Positions 1-11,376 of a stretch of 64,000 nucleotides of DNA are shown here, in pieces. Where the stretch lies: NCBI RefSeq assembly GCF_019801465.1, contig NZ_JAHVJA010000003.1, positions 1 through 64,000 on the forward strand. Direction: 5' to 3'. The stretch is from Leisingera daeponensis. GTDB lineage: Bacteria > Pseudomonadota > Alphaproteobacteria > Rhodobacterales > Rhodobacteraceae. The notes under the pieces are model-generated. The model was not told the DNA's origin. It did not search any database and was given only the letters and a program-made list of their open reading frames with translations. Each line of letters opens with the position of its first letter. The stretch's first letter is position 1. The translations under genes were made by a program, and so were the position numbers.

Positions 1-42
1 AAATCCAATAATCTCTCTAAAACGATGAAACAAAACCACTGC

Positions 43-119
<77 letters not shown>

Positions 120-411
120 ACTTCCGTGAAAATCGCATCACCACGCACGGCGTTGAGAGATCTCGGCGCCGATTTGCATAGATGTTTCTATTCCTTTTCA
201 AATCTCCGGAATTTTGCAGGAGGTCCGAAAGGCGAAGTGCGGCTTAATGGCTTCAGACAGCGGAACTCAGCTCAAATCCGCTTTGCTCAGAATGCCGCAA
301 GCAAATAACGGGCTGCGGGTCGGGCCGCACGTCAGGCTATGCCGCGAGTTAATTGCAAAGGCAGTTCGAAAATGACTTAAGAACTTTTTGCAGATACGCG
401 CTGGTGAACCT

Positions 412-2115
<1,704 letters not shown>

Positions 2116-2153
2116 GGTCAGTCTCTGCTGGGGGCTCTGCGGGGGGCGCGGGG

Positions 2154-2176
2154 CGGGCCGCCGCGGCGGCGGCCCG
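2154..2176 (-). other. GC hairpin between aldehyde dehydrogenase and acyl-CoA synthetase genes
   Basis: Perfect 9-bp inverted repeat CGGGCCGCC / GGCGGCCCG with a 5-nt loop, in the 79-bp gap between two co-directional genes. No T-run follows on the minus strand, so it is not a convincing terminator. It could act as an RNA processing or stability element that sets the ratio of the two enzymes. Confidence 0.4.
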
Positions 2177-2194
2177 GCCGGAGTTTACTGCGGA

Positions 2195-3598
2195 TCAGCC
2201 GCGGGCGATGTTGATCACCTGCATCTGGGTGTATTCCGCCAGCCCCTCGACCGATTGCTCGACGCCGAGGCCGGAGCCCTTGAAGCCGGCCATCGGGATG
2301 TGCGGGCCGATGTTCAGCTGCTGGTTCACCCAGATGGTGCCGGACTCGATGCGTCCGGCGATCTCGGCCGCCTTGGCGGTATCGGCGGAATGCACCGAGC
2401 CGCCCAGCCCGTAGTCGGAGGCGTTGGCGCGGGCGATCACCTCGTCGATGCTGTCGAAGCGGATCACCGGCAGGATCGGGCCGAACTGTTCCTCGTCGAC
2501 GATCTTCTGGCCGTCGGTGACATCGCGCACGATGGTCGGGCGGACGAAATAGCCGGGTCCGTCCTTGGCGCTGCCCCCGGCAATGATCTGCCCGCAGGCG
2601 CGGGCGTCTTCTAGGAAGCCCTTGATCTTGTCGAACTGCGCCTTGTTCTGGATCGGGCCGATGGTCGTCCCCTGCTTCATGCCGTCATCGACCACGGCCT
2701 GCTCCGCGAGGGCCGCCAGCTCGGCGCAGAACGCCTCGTAGATGTCGCTGTGGACATAGGCGCGCTTCACCGCCAGGCAGACCTGGCCGGCGTTGAGAAA
2801 GGCGCCGCCATAGACCTTTTCGGCCGCCGTCTTCACGTCCACGTCCGGCAGCACGATGGCAGGGTCGTTGCCGCCCATCTCCAGCGTCACCCGCTTCATG
2901 GTGTCGGCCGCACTGGCCATGATCCGCTTGCCGGTTTCGGAGGAGCCGGTAAAGCCGATCTTGGCCACATCCGGGTGCGCCGTCAGCTTGGGTCCGAGGT
3001 CGTTGGCATCGGTGATGATGTTGACGAGGCCGGCCGGGAAGATGCGGGCGCAGATCTCGCCCAGCTTCAGGGCGGAGACCGGGGTGGTCGGGGCCGGTTT
3101 CAGCACGATGGCGTTGCCGGCCATCAGCGCCGGACCGATCTTCCAGCAGCACAGGAGCAGCGGGAAGTTCCAGGCGATGATGCCCGCCACCACGCCCAGG
3201 GGCTTGTGCCGCGTCTCGATGCGGAACTCGGCGTCATCCTGGATGACGCGGTCCGGCAGCTCCAGCGTCGCGGTATGGGCGAGATAGCCCTGCGACCACG
3301 CGACCTCTCCCTGCGCTTCGGGCAGCGGCTTGCCCTGCTCCAGGGTGATCAGCCGCGCCAGTTCGTCCGCCTCTTCGCCGATGGCGGCGGCCAGCGCCTC
3401 GACCTTGGCGCGGCGTTCTTCCATTGGCGTTTCCGCCCAGGCTTTCTGCGCGGCCTTGGCGGCGGCCACCGCCTGGTTCAGATGCGCCTCAGAGGCATGC
3501 GGCACGCGGGCAAACACCTCCTCCGTCGCCGGGTTGATCACCTCGATCATGCGCTCCGCCGAAACCTGTTCGCCGTTGATCAGCATGCCATAGTCCAT
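2195..3598 (-). CDS. NAD(P)-dependent aldehyde dehydrogenase
   Basis: A 467-residue ALDH-superfamily enzyme that oxidises an aldehyde to the acid. Visible motifs are the WNFPLL Rossmann segment at about 143-148, the coenzyme loop FTGSSETGK at 216-224, the general-base glutamate E240 in LEMGG, and the catalytic cysteine C274 in NAGQVCLA. Length is normal for the family. It begins 15 bp after the stop of the AraC-type gene, which places it in the amine dehydrogenase transcription unit. The inferred substrate is the aldehyde released by the periplasmic dehydrogenase. Specific substrates (butyraldehyde, phenylacetaldehyde or others) cannot be assigned from sequence. Confidence 0.9.
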   Translation of the reverse strand: MDYGMLINGEQVSAERMIEVINPATEEVFARVPHASEAHLNQAVAAAKAAQKAWAETPMEERRAKVEALAAAIGEEADELARLITLEQGKPLPEAQGEVAWSQGYLAHTATLELPDRVIQDDAEFRIETRHKPLGVVAGIIAWNFPLLLCCWKIGPALMAGNAIVLKPAPTTPVSALKLGEICARIFPAGLVNIITDANDLGPKLTAHPDVAKIGFTGSSETGKRIMASAADTMKRVTLEMGGNDPAIVLPDVDVKTAAEKVYGGAFLNAGQVCLAVKRAYVHSDIYEAFCAELAALAEQAVVDDGMKQGTTIGPIQNKAQFDKIKGFLEDARACGQIIAGGSAKDGPGYFVRPTIVRDVTDGQKIVDEEQFGPILPVIRFDSIDEVIARANASDYGLGGSVHSADTAKAAEIAGRIESGTIWVNQQLNIGPHIPMAGFKGSGLGVEQSVEGLAEYTQMQVINIARG

Positions 3599-3613
3599 TG
3601 CCGTTCTCCCTGT

Positions 3614-4609
3614 TTATCCGTCAGCCGGGTTTGATTGGGAAAGACAAGCACGGTCCGGCGGCGGGGTCTTGGGGGCGGGTGCCAAAGAGTTTGCGTCCTG
3701 CGCCAAAGATCCGCCGGGATCGCAGGTGCCGAGGAAGCCGCGCGGCGAGCAGCCGAACTGCTGGCGGAAGGTGCGGTTGAAGTGGGAGATATCGCCGAAT
3801 CCCGCGCCGTAGGCGAGCTGGGCAATCGGCACACGGGCCTTCTGCCGCGCCGCGTGGCGCAGCTTGCCCGCCACCGCGGCCAGCCGGGTGCGGGTCAGGC
3901 AACCGGTGAAGGTGGTTCCGTTCTCTTGGAATTCCCGCTGCAGCTGGCGCCGCGACAGCCCGGTGCGGGCGGCCAGCGTGTCCACCGTCAGCCGCGGATC
4001 GGCGCTGAGCAGCTCCAGCGTTTCGCGGATCAGCCGGAACCGGCTGCTGCGGCTGCCAAGACTGCCGGCCCCCGGGCGCGGGCCGGCACCGGCAAAGGCC
4101 AGCGGCACCAGGTCAAAGATATAGCCGGCGGTGTCCTCTGCGCCGCCGGCATCCAGCAGCCCGCACAGGCTGGCGTGCAGCGGATGCGCTCGGGTGATCT
4201 TGCGGCCCGCCGCGGGCATCTCCCGGCGGGTTTCCAGCACCAGCGCCCGCGGCAGATGCGCCGACAGGAAGGCCGCGGGCCCGCCGCCGATGCTCAGCTC
4301 CGCGGCGCGGGTGGAATCCAGCAGCAGGAACTCCCCCGGTTTCAGCAGCGTCTCGCGGCCCGCGTGAAGGATGCCGGTCTCGCCTTCCAGCTGGCGCAGC
4401 AGGAAGAAATGCTCCTGATCGTCGCGCAGAATGCCCTTGCGGGTGCGCTCGATGCGGGCGGACGGGCAGCGGATCTCGGCCACATCGACGCCGCTGCGCC
4501 ACCGCAGGTCAAAGGTCCCTGTCCACTCGCCGACGGCCCGGTCCGGGACCGCATAATAGTGGCCGCAGCTGGCGCGCAGGGTGCTGTTCCATGGTTCAAA
4601 TCCGATCAT
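3614..4609 (-). CDS. qhpR: AraC-family regulator of the qhp operon (QhpR candidate, FeaR-like)
   Basis: A 331-residue protein with an N-terminal sensor region of the AraC_binding_2 type, as in FeaR, and a C-terminal double helix-turn-helix. HTH1 is near 208-228 (TLAARTGLSRRQLQREF) and HTH2 near 260-290 (AYGAGFGDISHFNRTFRQQFG). The ATG at 4609 was chosen because it overlaps the qhpE stop by 4 bp (ATGA) and starts the FeaR-like domain; longer in-frame readings upstream run through qhpE in the wrong frame. Its place inside the operon suggests it activates that operon in response to amine. A second AraC-family gene at 12871-13881 is a rival candidate, so the name is tentative. Confidence 0.8.
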   Translation of the reverse strand: MIGFEPWNSTLRASCGHYYAVPDRAVGEWTGTFDLRWRSGVDVAEIRCPSARIERTRKGILRDDQEHFFLLRQLEGETGILHAGRETLLKPGEFLLLDSTRAAELSIGGGPAAFLSAHLPRALVLETRREMPAAGRKITRAHPLHASLCGLLDAGGAEDTAGYIFDLVPLAFAGAGPRPGAGSLGSRSSRFRLIRETLELLSADPRLTVDTLAARTGLSRRQLQREFQENGTTFTGCLTRTRLAAVAGKLRHAARQKARVPIAQLAYGAGFGDISHFNRTFRQQFGCSPRGFLGTCDPGGSLAQDANSLAPAPKTPPPDRACLSQSNPADG

Positions 4610-5262
4610 GCGGCGTGCGGGCCTCCTGTCCCTATGCGCTCGCGTCCGGTGAAGGACGGGGTTTGCAGCATCTCCCCGACCCCGCCTTCCGCGTTGGCCC
4701 GGGCCAGCAGACCGGTGAAATGCGCAGCCGCCAGGCTGGCGCCCCGGACCGGCGAGCCGGGGCCGCCGGGGCAGGCGCCGAAGCGTGCGGCCGGGAGGTT
4801 CAGCAGCGACCACTGGCCGGCGCCGCAGCGGGCATCGCCCTGCACCGAGAACACGCCATCGCAGCCGGCCGGGCAGACCGGCGTGCCGCGGGCCGGGGCC
4901 GAGGCCACCAGCAGCTTGCCCGACCGCAGCACTGCGGCCGCGGCCGCCGCCAGCAGCGGGCTGGCACCGGCATGGCCGAACGAGCAGTGCACGATTGCCG
5001 CCTCCGTCTCCGCGGCGCGGTGCAGCGCCTTTGCCGCGGTTGCGGGCGTGGTGGACAGGCGGCCCGGAAAGATGCTGATCCCGAGGATCTGCGCATCCGG
5101 TGCATTGGCGCGGATGGCTGCGGCCATGCAGCTGGCGTGCAGCGCGGCCGGGCTTCCGGCAGCGCGGGGATGCACATCGCAAATTTCCGCCCGGCCGGCG
5201 AGGCCCGGGGTGTCCGCGGCCAGCGGACCGTCGATCAGCGCGATCAGCGGCGCAGGGGTCAT
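4606..5262 (-). CDS. qhpE: Subtilisin-like serine protease QhpE, processing the QhpC leader
   Basis: A 218-residue, very short S8-type protease. The triad is readable as Asp11 (ALIDGP), His42 (LHASCMA) and Ser176 (GASLAAA, matching the family GTSMAAP). There is no signal peptide, so it should act in the cytoplasm. In characterised qhp systems an unusual subtilisin-like protease removes the leader of the crosslinked gamma subunit before or during export, and the position between qhpF and the regulator matches. The ASGN segment carrying the oxyanion Asn of classical subtilisins is not obvious (VASAPARGTP instead). It overlaps qhpF by 4 bp and qhpR by 4 bp, implying coupled translation. Confidence 0.87.
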   Translation of the reverse strand: MTPAPLIALIDGPLAADTPGLAGRAEICDVHPRAAGSPAALHASCMAAAIRANAPDAQILGISIFPGRLSTTPATAAKALHRAAETEAAIVHCSFGHAGASPLLAAAAAAVLRSGKLLVASAPARGTPVCPAGCDGVFSVQGDARCGAGQWSLLNLPAARFGACPGGPGSPVRGASLAAAHFTGLLARANAEGGVGEMLQTPSFTGRERIGTGGPHAA

Positions 5263-7001
5263 GCCACGGCCTCCGTCAGGTTGATTTCCATGCCGAACTC
5301 CCCGCCCGCCGCCGCGCCGCCGTGGGCGGTCAGGATGCGGGTGGCATGGGGAAAACGGGCGTCGATATAGGCCAGGATGCGGGCGGCAGCGGCGGGGTCC
5401 ACCTCCGACAGTGCCTCATCCAGGATCAGGATGTCGAACGGGGCCAGCAGCGCGCGCAGTAGGCACAGCCGCTGGCGCTCGCCGCCGGACAGGGTCAGCC
5501 CGCTTTCGCCCAGCAGGGTGGCGAGACCGCCGGCGCTGCGGAACCTGTCCGCCAGGCCGAACAGCTCCAGCAGCGCCCAGACCTCCGCTTCATTATCCGG
5601 ATCAGCCCAGAACGCGCGGCTCTGGAACAGGTTGTCGCGCAGGCTGGCGCGCAGGGTAAACGGCCGCTGCCCGGCAAAGGCCACGCGCGGCGGCAGGGCG
5701 GCGCCGTCCAGCAGGGCCAGGTCCGCACCGCCCAGGCTGGCACGCCCGGCTAGAGGCTGCGCCCGCCCGCAGAGCACCGCCAGCAACGAGGTCTTGCCCG
5801 CGCCGCTGGCCCCCCTGAGCGCCACCCGGGTGCCCTCGGGGATGGTCAGGGACAGCGGGCCGAGCGGCGGAGCAGCCCCGCGGGAGACGGTCACGCCGTC
5901 CAGCCGCAAGGCATAGCCGGACGGTGAAAAAGCGGCGGTGCGGGCGGGGGCATCCGCCTGCATCACCGCATTCAGCCGGGCCGCCGCGACCTTGACCCGC
6001 GCCTGCGCGTGCCACAGGCCCAGCAGCGATTGCATCGGACCGGTCATGAATCCCATGTAGGCGATGAAGGCGATCAGCGACCCCAGCGGCCACTCGCCGC
6101 GGATCACCATCAGCCCGCCCGCCAGAAAGATCGCCGAGCGGGTCAGGGCCGACAGCAGTACCGGCACGGCGCGGGTGAACTCGCGCCAGAGGTTCTGGGC
6201 GATCAGCTTCCGGCTCAGGCTGTCGTGGTCGCGCAGGCTGCGCCGCTCGGCCCAGAGGGTGCCGCGGGCGGCCTGCAGGGCGGGCAGTCCGAACAGGGTT
6301 TCCGACAGACCGGCTGCGTAGCGTCCCTGCATCTCGCGCACCGCGGCGGCGTGGCGCTCGGTCCGGGGCCGCGCCCAGGCCAGAAAGGCAAGCTCGACCG
6401 GGGCCAGCAGAGCGGTCAGCAGGCCGAGCCGCCAGTCCAGCACCATCAGCATCGCCGAGCCGCCGATCAGCCGGATCAAGGCCGAGGAGCCGCCCAGCAC
6501 CGCGTTGAAGGCGAATTTCTGCACTTCGGCGGCGTCGCCGTCGATGCGGGACAGCAGCTCGCCCGCGCGCTGCGCGGCAAACCAGCCGGCGGGTTTGGCG
6601 GCCAGCCGGGACAGCAGCCGCCGCCGCAGCCGCGCCAGCATCCTGACGGACGCGCGCATATGGAGGATGCTGCTGAGCGCGCCGGTGCCGGTGGCCAGCA
6701 GGCCAACCGCAAACAGCGCGAGCGACCAGACCACCAGCTGCGCGGCATCGCCCGCGATCAGCCCGCGGTCGATGACCAGCTTGCTGATATAGGGCGGCAG
6801 CAGGCCGAGGCCGGCGGCAAGGAAACTGATCAGCAGCAGCAGCGCCAGCCGGCGCCGGTGCGGGCGCAACAGCGGCAGCAGCCAGCCTGCGGCGGCGGGT
6901 GTAAAAAGCGCCGCACCTGCCCGGGCAGGCAGATGCGGCCAGGCGCGGGCCACGGCGGGGCGGCCCGGCTGGGGAGAAAACTTTCCGGCGCTGCCGGTCA
7001 T
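5259..7001 (-). CDS. qhpF: ABC transporter (fused membrane and ATPase domains) QhpF
   Basis: A 580-residue half-transporter. The N-terminal membrane domain has about six hydrophobic segments between residues 50 and 330. The C-terminal ATPase has Walker A GASGAGKTS (397-405), signature LSGGERQR (504-511), Walker B DILILDE (523-529) and the H-loop histidine H560. It resembles CydC/MsbA-type exporters. In the qhp system this protein is thought to move the processed gamma subunit across the inner membrane, because QhpC has no Sec or Tat signal. It overlaps qhpB upstream and qhpE downstream by 4 bp each (ATGA). Confidence 0.88.
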   Translation of the reverse strand: MTGSAGKFSPQPGRPAVARAWPHLPARAGAALFTPAAAGWLLPLLRPHRRRLALLLLISFLAAGLGLLPPYISKLVIDRGLIAGDAAQLVVWSLALFAVGLLATGTGALSSILHMRASVRMLARLRRRLLSRLAAKPAGWFAAQRAGELLSRIDGDAAEVQKFAFNAVLGGSSALIRLIGGSAMLMVLDWRLGLLTALLAPVELAFLAWARPRTERHAAAVREMQGRYAAGLSETLFGLPALQAARGTLWAERRSLRDHDSLSRKLIAQNLWREFTRAVPVLLSALTRSAIFLAGGLMVIRGEWPLGSLIAFIAYMGFMTGPMQSLLGLWHAQARVKVAAARLNAVMQADAPARTAAFSPSGYALRLDGVTVSRGAAPPLGPLSLTIPEGTRVALRGASGAGKTSLLAVLCGRAQPLAGRASLGGADLALLDGAALPPRVAFAGQRPFTLRASLRDNLFQSRAFWADPDNEAEVWALLELFGLADRFRSAGGLATLLGESGLTLSGGERQRLCLLRALLAPFDILILDEALSEVDPAAAARILAYIDARFPHATRILTAHGGAAAGGEFGMEINLTEAVA

Positions 7002-8077
7002 CCCTGCGGCACGACTTGCAGGGTGGAGACGGACATGTCGCCGCCGGAAGGCATCCGGATTTCGCCAATGCGCTCCAGCGTTTCGCTGTCATAGATGCCG
7101 ATGTCGTCATTGGTGCCGGCGACATAGATCTCCTTGCCGTCGCTGGACACGTTGATGACGTAATAGGTGTGCGGCAGGTCGACCCGTTTCACCAGTTCGC
7201 GGGTTTCCAGATCGTGCTTGGAGAGTTGGGTGTAGACCCCGTAGAGATACTTGGGGTCCACGGCGCTGCGCACACCGGAGAACATAAGCACCTCGAAGGA
7301 GGCGAAATCGGCAATCTCGGTCTCGCCGGTCGTGAGGTCGACGGACTGGTAGCCCCAGACAAAATCCGCCATTTCCTGCTGGCTCTCGTCGGTGAAGACC
7401 GCAGCTGTATACATCAGCATGAACTCGTCGTTCTGGCTGCCGGTGGGCCAGAAGGCGAGAACGTCCGGCGGGCTGTACGTCGGGCGGTCCCAGCTGGCGT
7501 TGGCGATGGCCACCTCGGTGCCGCCGGTTGCAGGATCAATCCGGTAGACCTCGTGGCCGGCCAGGTAAACGCTGCCGTTGCGGTCGGTGGCCATCAGCGT
7601 CGCCCGCCGCGGGGCGTCGAACAGCGCTGCCGGCTCGGCCTCCAGCCCGGCGCTGGCATCGTAGACCGCGAACTCGGGCTGAAGCACCTCGTAGCGGTCG
7701 ATCTTTTTCCGTACCGGGTTGCGCACCGTGTAGATCTGGCTGCCGTCCTTGGAGACTGCGAGCGAGGCCAGCGAGCGGCGGGTCACATCGCCGTCCGACT
7801 GGGCGGCATGAAATACGGTTTCGCAGGTTTCGATATTGACGCCGACCACATCCTGCCAGTGGTTCAGCAGCACATAGGCGATGCCGTTGTCCGGCGACAT
7901 GGCGATCACCCCGGGCGTCACGTTGGTGCCGAGGTCGCAGTCCTGCTTCAGCGCGCGGGTATCGGCATCGAACACGTAAAGGTTGGAGGGGCGGGCCACC
8001 GTTACCAGCAGATCGCCCGCTGCCAGCGGCAGGGCGGAGGCGCACAGCGCCGCAGCAGCAAAAAGCGCGGATTTCAT
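6998..8077 (-). CDS. qhpB: Quinohemoprotein amine dehydrogenase beta subunit (beta-propeller)
   Basis: A 359-residue periplasmic protein starting with a clear signal peptide (MKSALFAAAALCASALPLAAG). Repeated YVFD, AYVL, IYTVR, VYLAG and EIYVAGT strands show a YVTN-type beta-propeller, as in the QHNDH beta subunit. The start at 8077 has AGGAGA 8 nt upstream and leaves a 13-bp gap to the qhpC stop; an in-frame extension to 8149 would overlap qhpC and push the signal peptide inside, so it was rejected. In the enzyme this subunit packs with the diheme alpha subunit and the small CTQ-bearing gamma subunit. Confidence 0.9.
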   Translation of the reverse strand: MKSALFAAAALCASALPLAAGDLLVTVARPSNLYVFDADTRALKQDCDLGTNVTPGVIAMSPDNGIAYVLLNHWQDVVGVNIETCETVFHAAQSDGDVTRRSLASLAVSKDGSQIYTVRNPVRKKIDRYEVLQPEFAVYDASAGLEAEPAALFDAPRRATLMATDRNGSVYLAGHEVYRIDPATGGTEVAIANASWDRPTYSPPDVLAFWPTGSQNDEFMLMYTAAVFTDESQQEMADFVWGYQSVDLTTGETEIADFASFEVLMFSGVRSAVDPKYLYGVYTQLSKHDLETRELVKRVDLPHTYYVINVSSDGKEIYVAGTNDDIGIYDSETLERIGEIRMPSGGDMSVSTLQVVPQG

Positions 8078-8090
8078 GATACGGGTCTCC

Positions 8091-8414
8091 TCAGGTCTCG
8101 GCATCGGTGGGGTAGGTGGCGCCAAGCGCGCGCCAGTCCTTGGCGGCATTGGGAGCGTTTTCGTCCCAGTTCTGGTGATTGACCATGATGTCGGGCACCT
8201 GGGCGGGCCACCAGCAGGGGTCGGAGCAGCCGTAGAGATCCGCCTCCATCGGCTGACAGAGGGCCGCGAGGCCGCCGAAGGGATCGACTTCCCAGCCCGG
8301 GTCGAATGTGGTGGCGCAGCCCGCGGTCACGGTTTGCATCGCGCGGACCTCTTCCATCTGGCCTTCGGCGGCGGCCTGCTGGACGCGTTCGGCTTTCTGA
8401 TTGAGCGGTTTCAT
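8091..8414 (-). CDS. qhpC: Quinohemoprotein amine dehydrogenase gamma subunit (CTQ precursor peptide)
   Basis: A 107-residue precursor. The first ~26-28 residues are a charged leader (no Sec signal), and the rest is the crosslinked core. Numbered so that C33 equals mature Cys7, every residue known to be modified in Paracoccus QHNDH is present: Cys7-Glu16, Cys27-Asp33 and Cys41-Asp49 thioether pairs, and Cys37-Trp43, which forms cysteine tryptophylquinone. The core reads [13 protein letters not shown] followed by [13 protein letters not shown]. The start at 8414 overlaps the qhpD stop by 4 bp, coupling the substrate to its radical SAM modifier. It is easily missed because a longer frame runs through it from 8597. 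Confidence 0.95.
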   Translation of the reverse strand: MKPLNQKAERVQQAAAEGQMEEVRAMQTVTAGCATTFDPGWEVDPFGGLAALCQPMEADLYGCSDPCWWPAQVPDIMVNHQNWDENAPNAAKDWRALGATYPTDAET

Positions 8415-9835
8415 TTTCCAAACGCCCTCCTCGGCGCAACATGCTGGTGAAAGTACTGCGGCGCCTTGGCGATCAGTTCGGCATAGGCGGCGACTCCGAA
8501 ATCGATCCAGTCGCGCATCAGGTCGCAGTAGTGATAGGTCGGCATCATCGGGTCGCTGAAATGGGCATAGCTCTCGTGGTAGCAGCCGCCCGCGCACAGG
8601 TTGCGGATCCGGCAGGTGGCGCAGCCCTTCTCGGTGCGGTCGGAGCGCGCCTTGATGAACCCCGACAGCTCCTTGCGCTTGATGCCCTCATCGACGGTGC
8701 CGAACTGGTCCATCTCCGAGCCGGTGAACCGGTGGCAAAGGTTCAATGCGCCATCATGGTTGACCGCCAGCATCCCCACACCGGCCCCGCAGGGCAGAGC
8801 CTTGGAGCGCCCCTCGTAGAGGTCGTTCATCATCTGATGCATGTTGGAAAAGCCGATGTTGCGGCCCTCGAGCGCCTCCTCGACATAGCGGCGGCCGAGG
8901 GATTTCATGCCCTCGAACACCTCCAGCAACTCGGCGCCGTTGAGGTTGAAGGCATCCATCTCGCCCGAGGTCACCGGCGAGAAGCCGACCTCGGCAAAGC
9001 CGATATCGTTGATCAAGTGGTCCCAGATCTCGACAATGTTGGTGATGCCGGCGGTCAGGGTGACGCGGGCGCCCACCGGTTTGGATTTGTAGCGCGACAA
9101 CAGCAGCCGCGCCTTGGCGGCGACCGCATCATAGGTGCCCTTGCCGCCCACCGTCTTGCGGTTGAGGTCGTGCTGCGCCTTGGGGCCGTCAATGGAGACC
9201 GTCAGGCCGAACCTGTGCTGGTCGAGCCAATCGATCAGCGGCTCGGTCAGCAGGGTCGCGTTGGTGGTGAGGCTGAAGTTCACCGCCTTGCCGAGGGAGG
9301 CGAAATGCGGCTCGGCCCAGTCCACCACCTGCCGGATCAGCGGCAGGTTCGACAGCGGCTCGCCGCCGAAGAACACCACGTTGTAGCTGTCCCGGTCCGG
9401 ATTTTCCGCCAGCAGCATCTCCACCGACTTCTGCGCGGTTTCAAAGGCCATCTTCTGGCCCTTGGACGGGATCGCCAGATCTTCCTTGTAGCAGTAGGAA
9501 CAGGCCAGGTTGCAGCCGGTGTTGACGTTCAGGACGATGGTGGTCAGCGGGAAATTCTCGATCTCGATGGGCGGCCGTTCCGGCTGCAGCGGGCGGCCGT
9601 CGTTGACGATGTCGAGCCGCACCAGCCCGTCGAGCCGTGCCACCGCATCCGATGCCGCAAACCGCGCCTCGAACTCCTCCATCGAGAAGGCCTGCGCCTG
9701 CGCCGCATAGTCGAGGATATCCCTGTCCACCCCGTCCATCTCGAAGATCGAGGTGGTGGGGACGTGGAACAGAACCTCGCGCCCCTCGACCGCGACCCGG
9801 TGCGCATTGGCCGGCTGATAGTGAAAGTCTTTCAT
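8411..9835 (-). CDS. qhpD: Radical SAM/SPASM maturase QhpD (thioether crosslinking of gamma subunit)
   Basis: A 474-residue radical SAM protein. The CxxxCxxC cluster motif is C108-NLA-C112-SY-C115, followed by the SPASM-type region with many cysteines near residues 370-455 ([23 protein letters not shown]) for auxiliary Fe-S clusters. In characterised systems QhpD makes the three intrapeptide Cys-to-Asp/Glu thioether bonds in QhpC in the cytoplasm. The overlap with qhpC and the 17-bp gap from qhpA fit the standard A-D-C-B order. Confidence 0.95.
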   Translation of the reverse strand: MKDFHYQPANAHRVAVEGREVLFHVPTTSIFEMDGVDRDILDYAAQAQAFSMEEFEARFAASDAVARLDGLVRLDIVNDGRPLQPERPPIEIENFPLTTIVLNVNTGCNLACSYCYKEDLAIPSKGQKMAFETAQKSVEMLLAENPDRDSYNVVFFGGEPLSNLPLIRQVVDWAEPHFASLGKAVNFSLTTNATLLTEPLIDWLDQHRFGLTVSIDGPKAQHDLNRKTVGGKGTYDAVAAKARLLLSRYKSKPVGARVTLTAGITNIVEIWDHLINDIGFAEVGFSPVTSGEMDAFNLNGAELLEVFEGMKSLGRRYVEEALEGRNIGFSNMHQMMNDLYEGRSKALPCGAGVGMLAVNHDGALNLCHRFTGSEMDQFGTVDEGIKRKELSGFIKARSDRTEKGCATCRIRNLCAGGCYHESYAHFSDPMMPTYHYCDLMRDWIDFGVAAYAELIAKAPQYFHQHVAPRRAFGK

Positions 9836-9852
9836 GGTCTCTCTCCCCTGTC

Positions 9853-11376
9853 TCAGCGGATCGGCGGGTCGATGAAGCGCTGCACGGTGACGATCAGCAT
9901 CGCCTCCGCCTGCTGGCCCATCGCCTCGGCCTGCACCTTCAGCTCACCCGCGTTGTTGGCGCTGAAAGGGCGCTCCGGGTTGGGGCCGGCAATGGCGGGC
10001 ATGAAGATGCCGTTGGCCTGCATGTCCCCGGCGTATTCGGTGTCCTTCATGTGGGCGGCGTGTTCATGCGCGTTGGCCACGGTCCATTGCGCCTCAACCC
10101 GGCCGATGCGGACGTCGTCGTCGGTGCCGGCCTGGCCGTCGGGGCCGTTCCACATGCCGACCGCGTTGAAGTAGGCGGGCACCGCGGCCGGGCCTTCCTC
10201 GCTGCCGCCGCCGACGCGGGCGATGGTGAACTCCGGCTCGACCCGGATGCTGTCCACCGAGGTGTAATGAGCGATCTGCCCCTCGGCCCCGCCTGCGCTG
10301 AAGGTGACCACGCCGTTGCCCTCTGCCGCCAGCGACAGCGCCGCGCCAAAGCTGTTCGCCGTTGCATCGCCGCTGGAGGCGTCAAGACCGTCAAGCCCGG
10401 TGCCAACCACCTGCACCAGTGCCTCCCCTGCCGGCACGGCAGAGGGAACGGTGCCCAGGATGACGCTGCCAGCCCCGTCCCGCACACCGCTCAGCGGCGC
10501 GCCCAGGGCGTCGTTGCTGCGGTCGAACTGGCGGCCCTGCAGGCTGTTGCCATCCTCGGACAGCGCCAGCACCTGGCGGTAGGCGGTGCCGCCAATGTCC
10601 AGATTGGCGCGCCATTCATAGCCGGTATAAAGGTTCATCTGCCCCGACGCCGGATGCGCAGTGCCGTCCGCCGTCATGAACGCGCCGCTGACCTGATAGG
10701 GCGAGGCATCGCCCGTCACCGTCAGCTTGCCGTAGGCCTCACCGATGCCGGGCAGGTCGGTCATCACCACCCAGTCGCCCGCCACCGGCTGTTTGTCCGC
10801 TGCCTGCCAGTCCGTCCAGGCGGCCGTCTCCAGCGGGTTCTGCTCCGCCAAATAGCCGGCGATTTCGGTCCGGGCGATCTTGTACCACTCCCGGTCGCGG
10901 CCAAGCGCCTGGTATTCGATGGTGGGGAAATGGCCGACATGGAAATCCATATGCAGCTCCCATTCCTCGGCGGTGCGGTTCTGCAGAAGCCCGCGCGCGC
11001 CGGTATGGCAGCGTGAGCACATCGAGGCGAAGGGCTCGTCAAAGCTCTCCTGCGCGTTCGGGTCCTTCTCCAGCGCATAGCGGAACGGGGCAGCCTCGGA
11101 CGGGGCCAGACCCTGGGTGTCCGCCAGGTGCTGCACGATGGCCCGGCGGTTCCCGGCGCTGACGTCCAGCCCATGCGCCTGCTGCATCCGGACAATGGTC
11201 ATCATCCAGCCTTCCGGCGTCTTGCGCTGGCCGGTAATCCGGGTCAGCCCGCCGTCCTCGGCGGTGTGGCAGCCGCCGCAGGTGTCCTGCAGCAGCTCTT
11301 CGCTGGCGAGGGCGGCCGTGGCGCCGGTTATCGAAAAGAGCAATGCGGCCGTCAGACGGCCTGATCGTGGTGCCAT
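9853..11376 (-). CDS. qhpA: Quinohemoprotein amine dehydrogenase alpha subunit (diheme cytochrome c)
   Basis: A 507-residue periplasmic protein with an N-terminal signal peptide (about 25 residues ending ALASEE). Two c-type heme motifs are CGGCH near residue 33 and CSRCH near 122; beta-rich domains follow, as in the four-domain alpha subunit. It takes electrons from the CTQ cofactor of the gamma subunit and passes them to periplasmic carriers. The ATG at 11376 has GGGAGA about 8 nt upstream and overlaps the end of qhpG by 25 bp. Heme attachment needs the Ccm system, which is not in this window. Confidence 0.95.
   Translation of the reverse strand: MAPRSGRLTAALLFSITGATAALASEELLQDTCGGCHTAEDGGLTRITGQRKTPEGWMMTIVRMQQAHGLDVSAGNRRAIVQHLADTQGLAPSEAAPFRYALEKDPNAQESFDEPFASMCSRCHTGARGLLQNRTAEEWELHMDFHVGHFPTIEYQALGRDREWYKIARTEIAGYLAEQNPLETAAWTDWQAADKQPVAGDWVVMTDLPGIGEAYGKLTVTGDASPYQVSGAFMTADGTAHPASGQMNLYTGYEWRANLDIGGTAYRQVLALSEDGNSLQGRQFDRSNDALGAPLSGVRDGAGSVILGTVPSAVPAGEALVQVVGTGLDGLDASSGDATANSFGAALSLAAEGNGVVTFSAGGAEGQIAHYTSVDSIRVEPEFTIARVGGGSEEGPAAVPAYFNAVGMWNGPDGQAGTDDDVRIGRVEAQWTVANAHEHAAHMKDTEYAGDMQANGIFMPAIAGPNPERPFSANNAGELKVQAEAMGQQAEAMLIVTVQRFIDPPIR

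Noticed and set aside
126-308. 60-codon open frame after the tRNA
   Set aside because: Starts at GTG without a ribosome-binding site, has no recognisable family, and its Arg/Asn-rich content looks like translated intergenic sequence.
4610-5182. Upstream extension of the AraC-type gene through qhpE
   Set aside because: This part is qhpE DNA read in another frame; the regulator domain begins only at 4609.
3635-5284. Plus-strand frame opposite qhpR and qhpE
   Set aside because: Antisense shadow; composition skewed to Ala, Gly and Arg, no family features.
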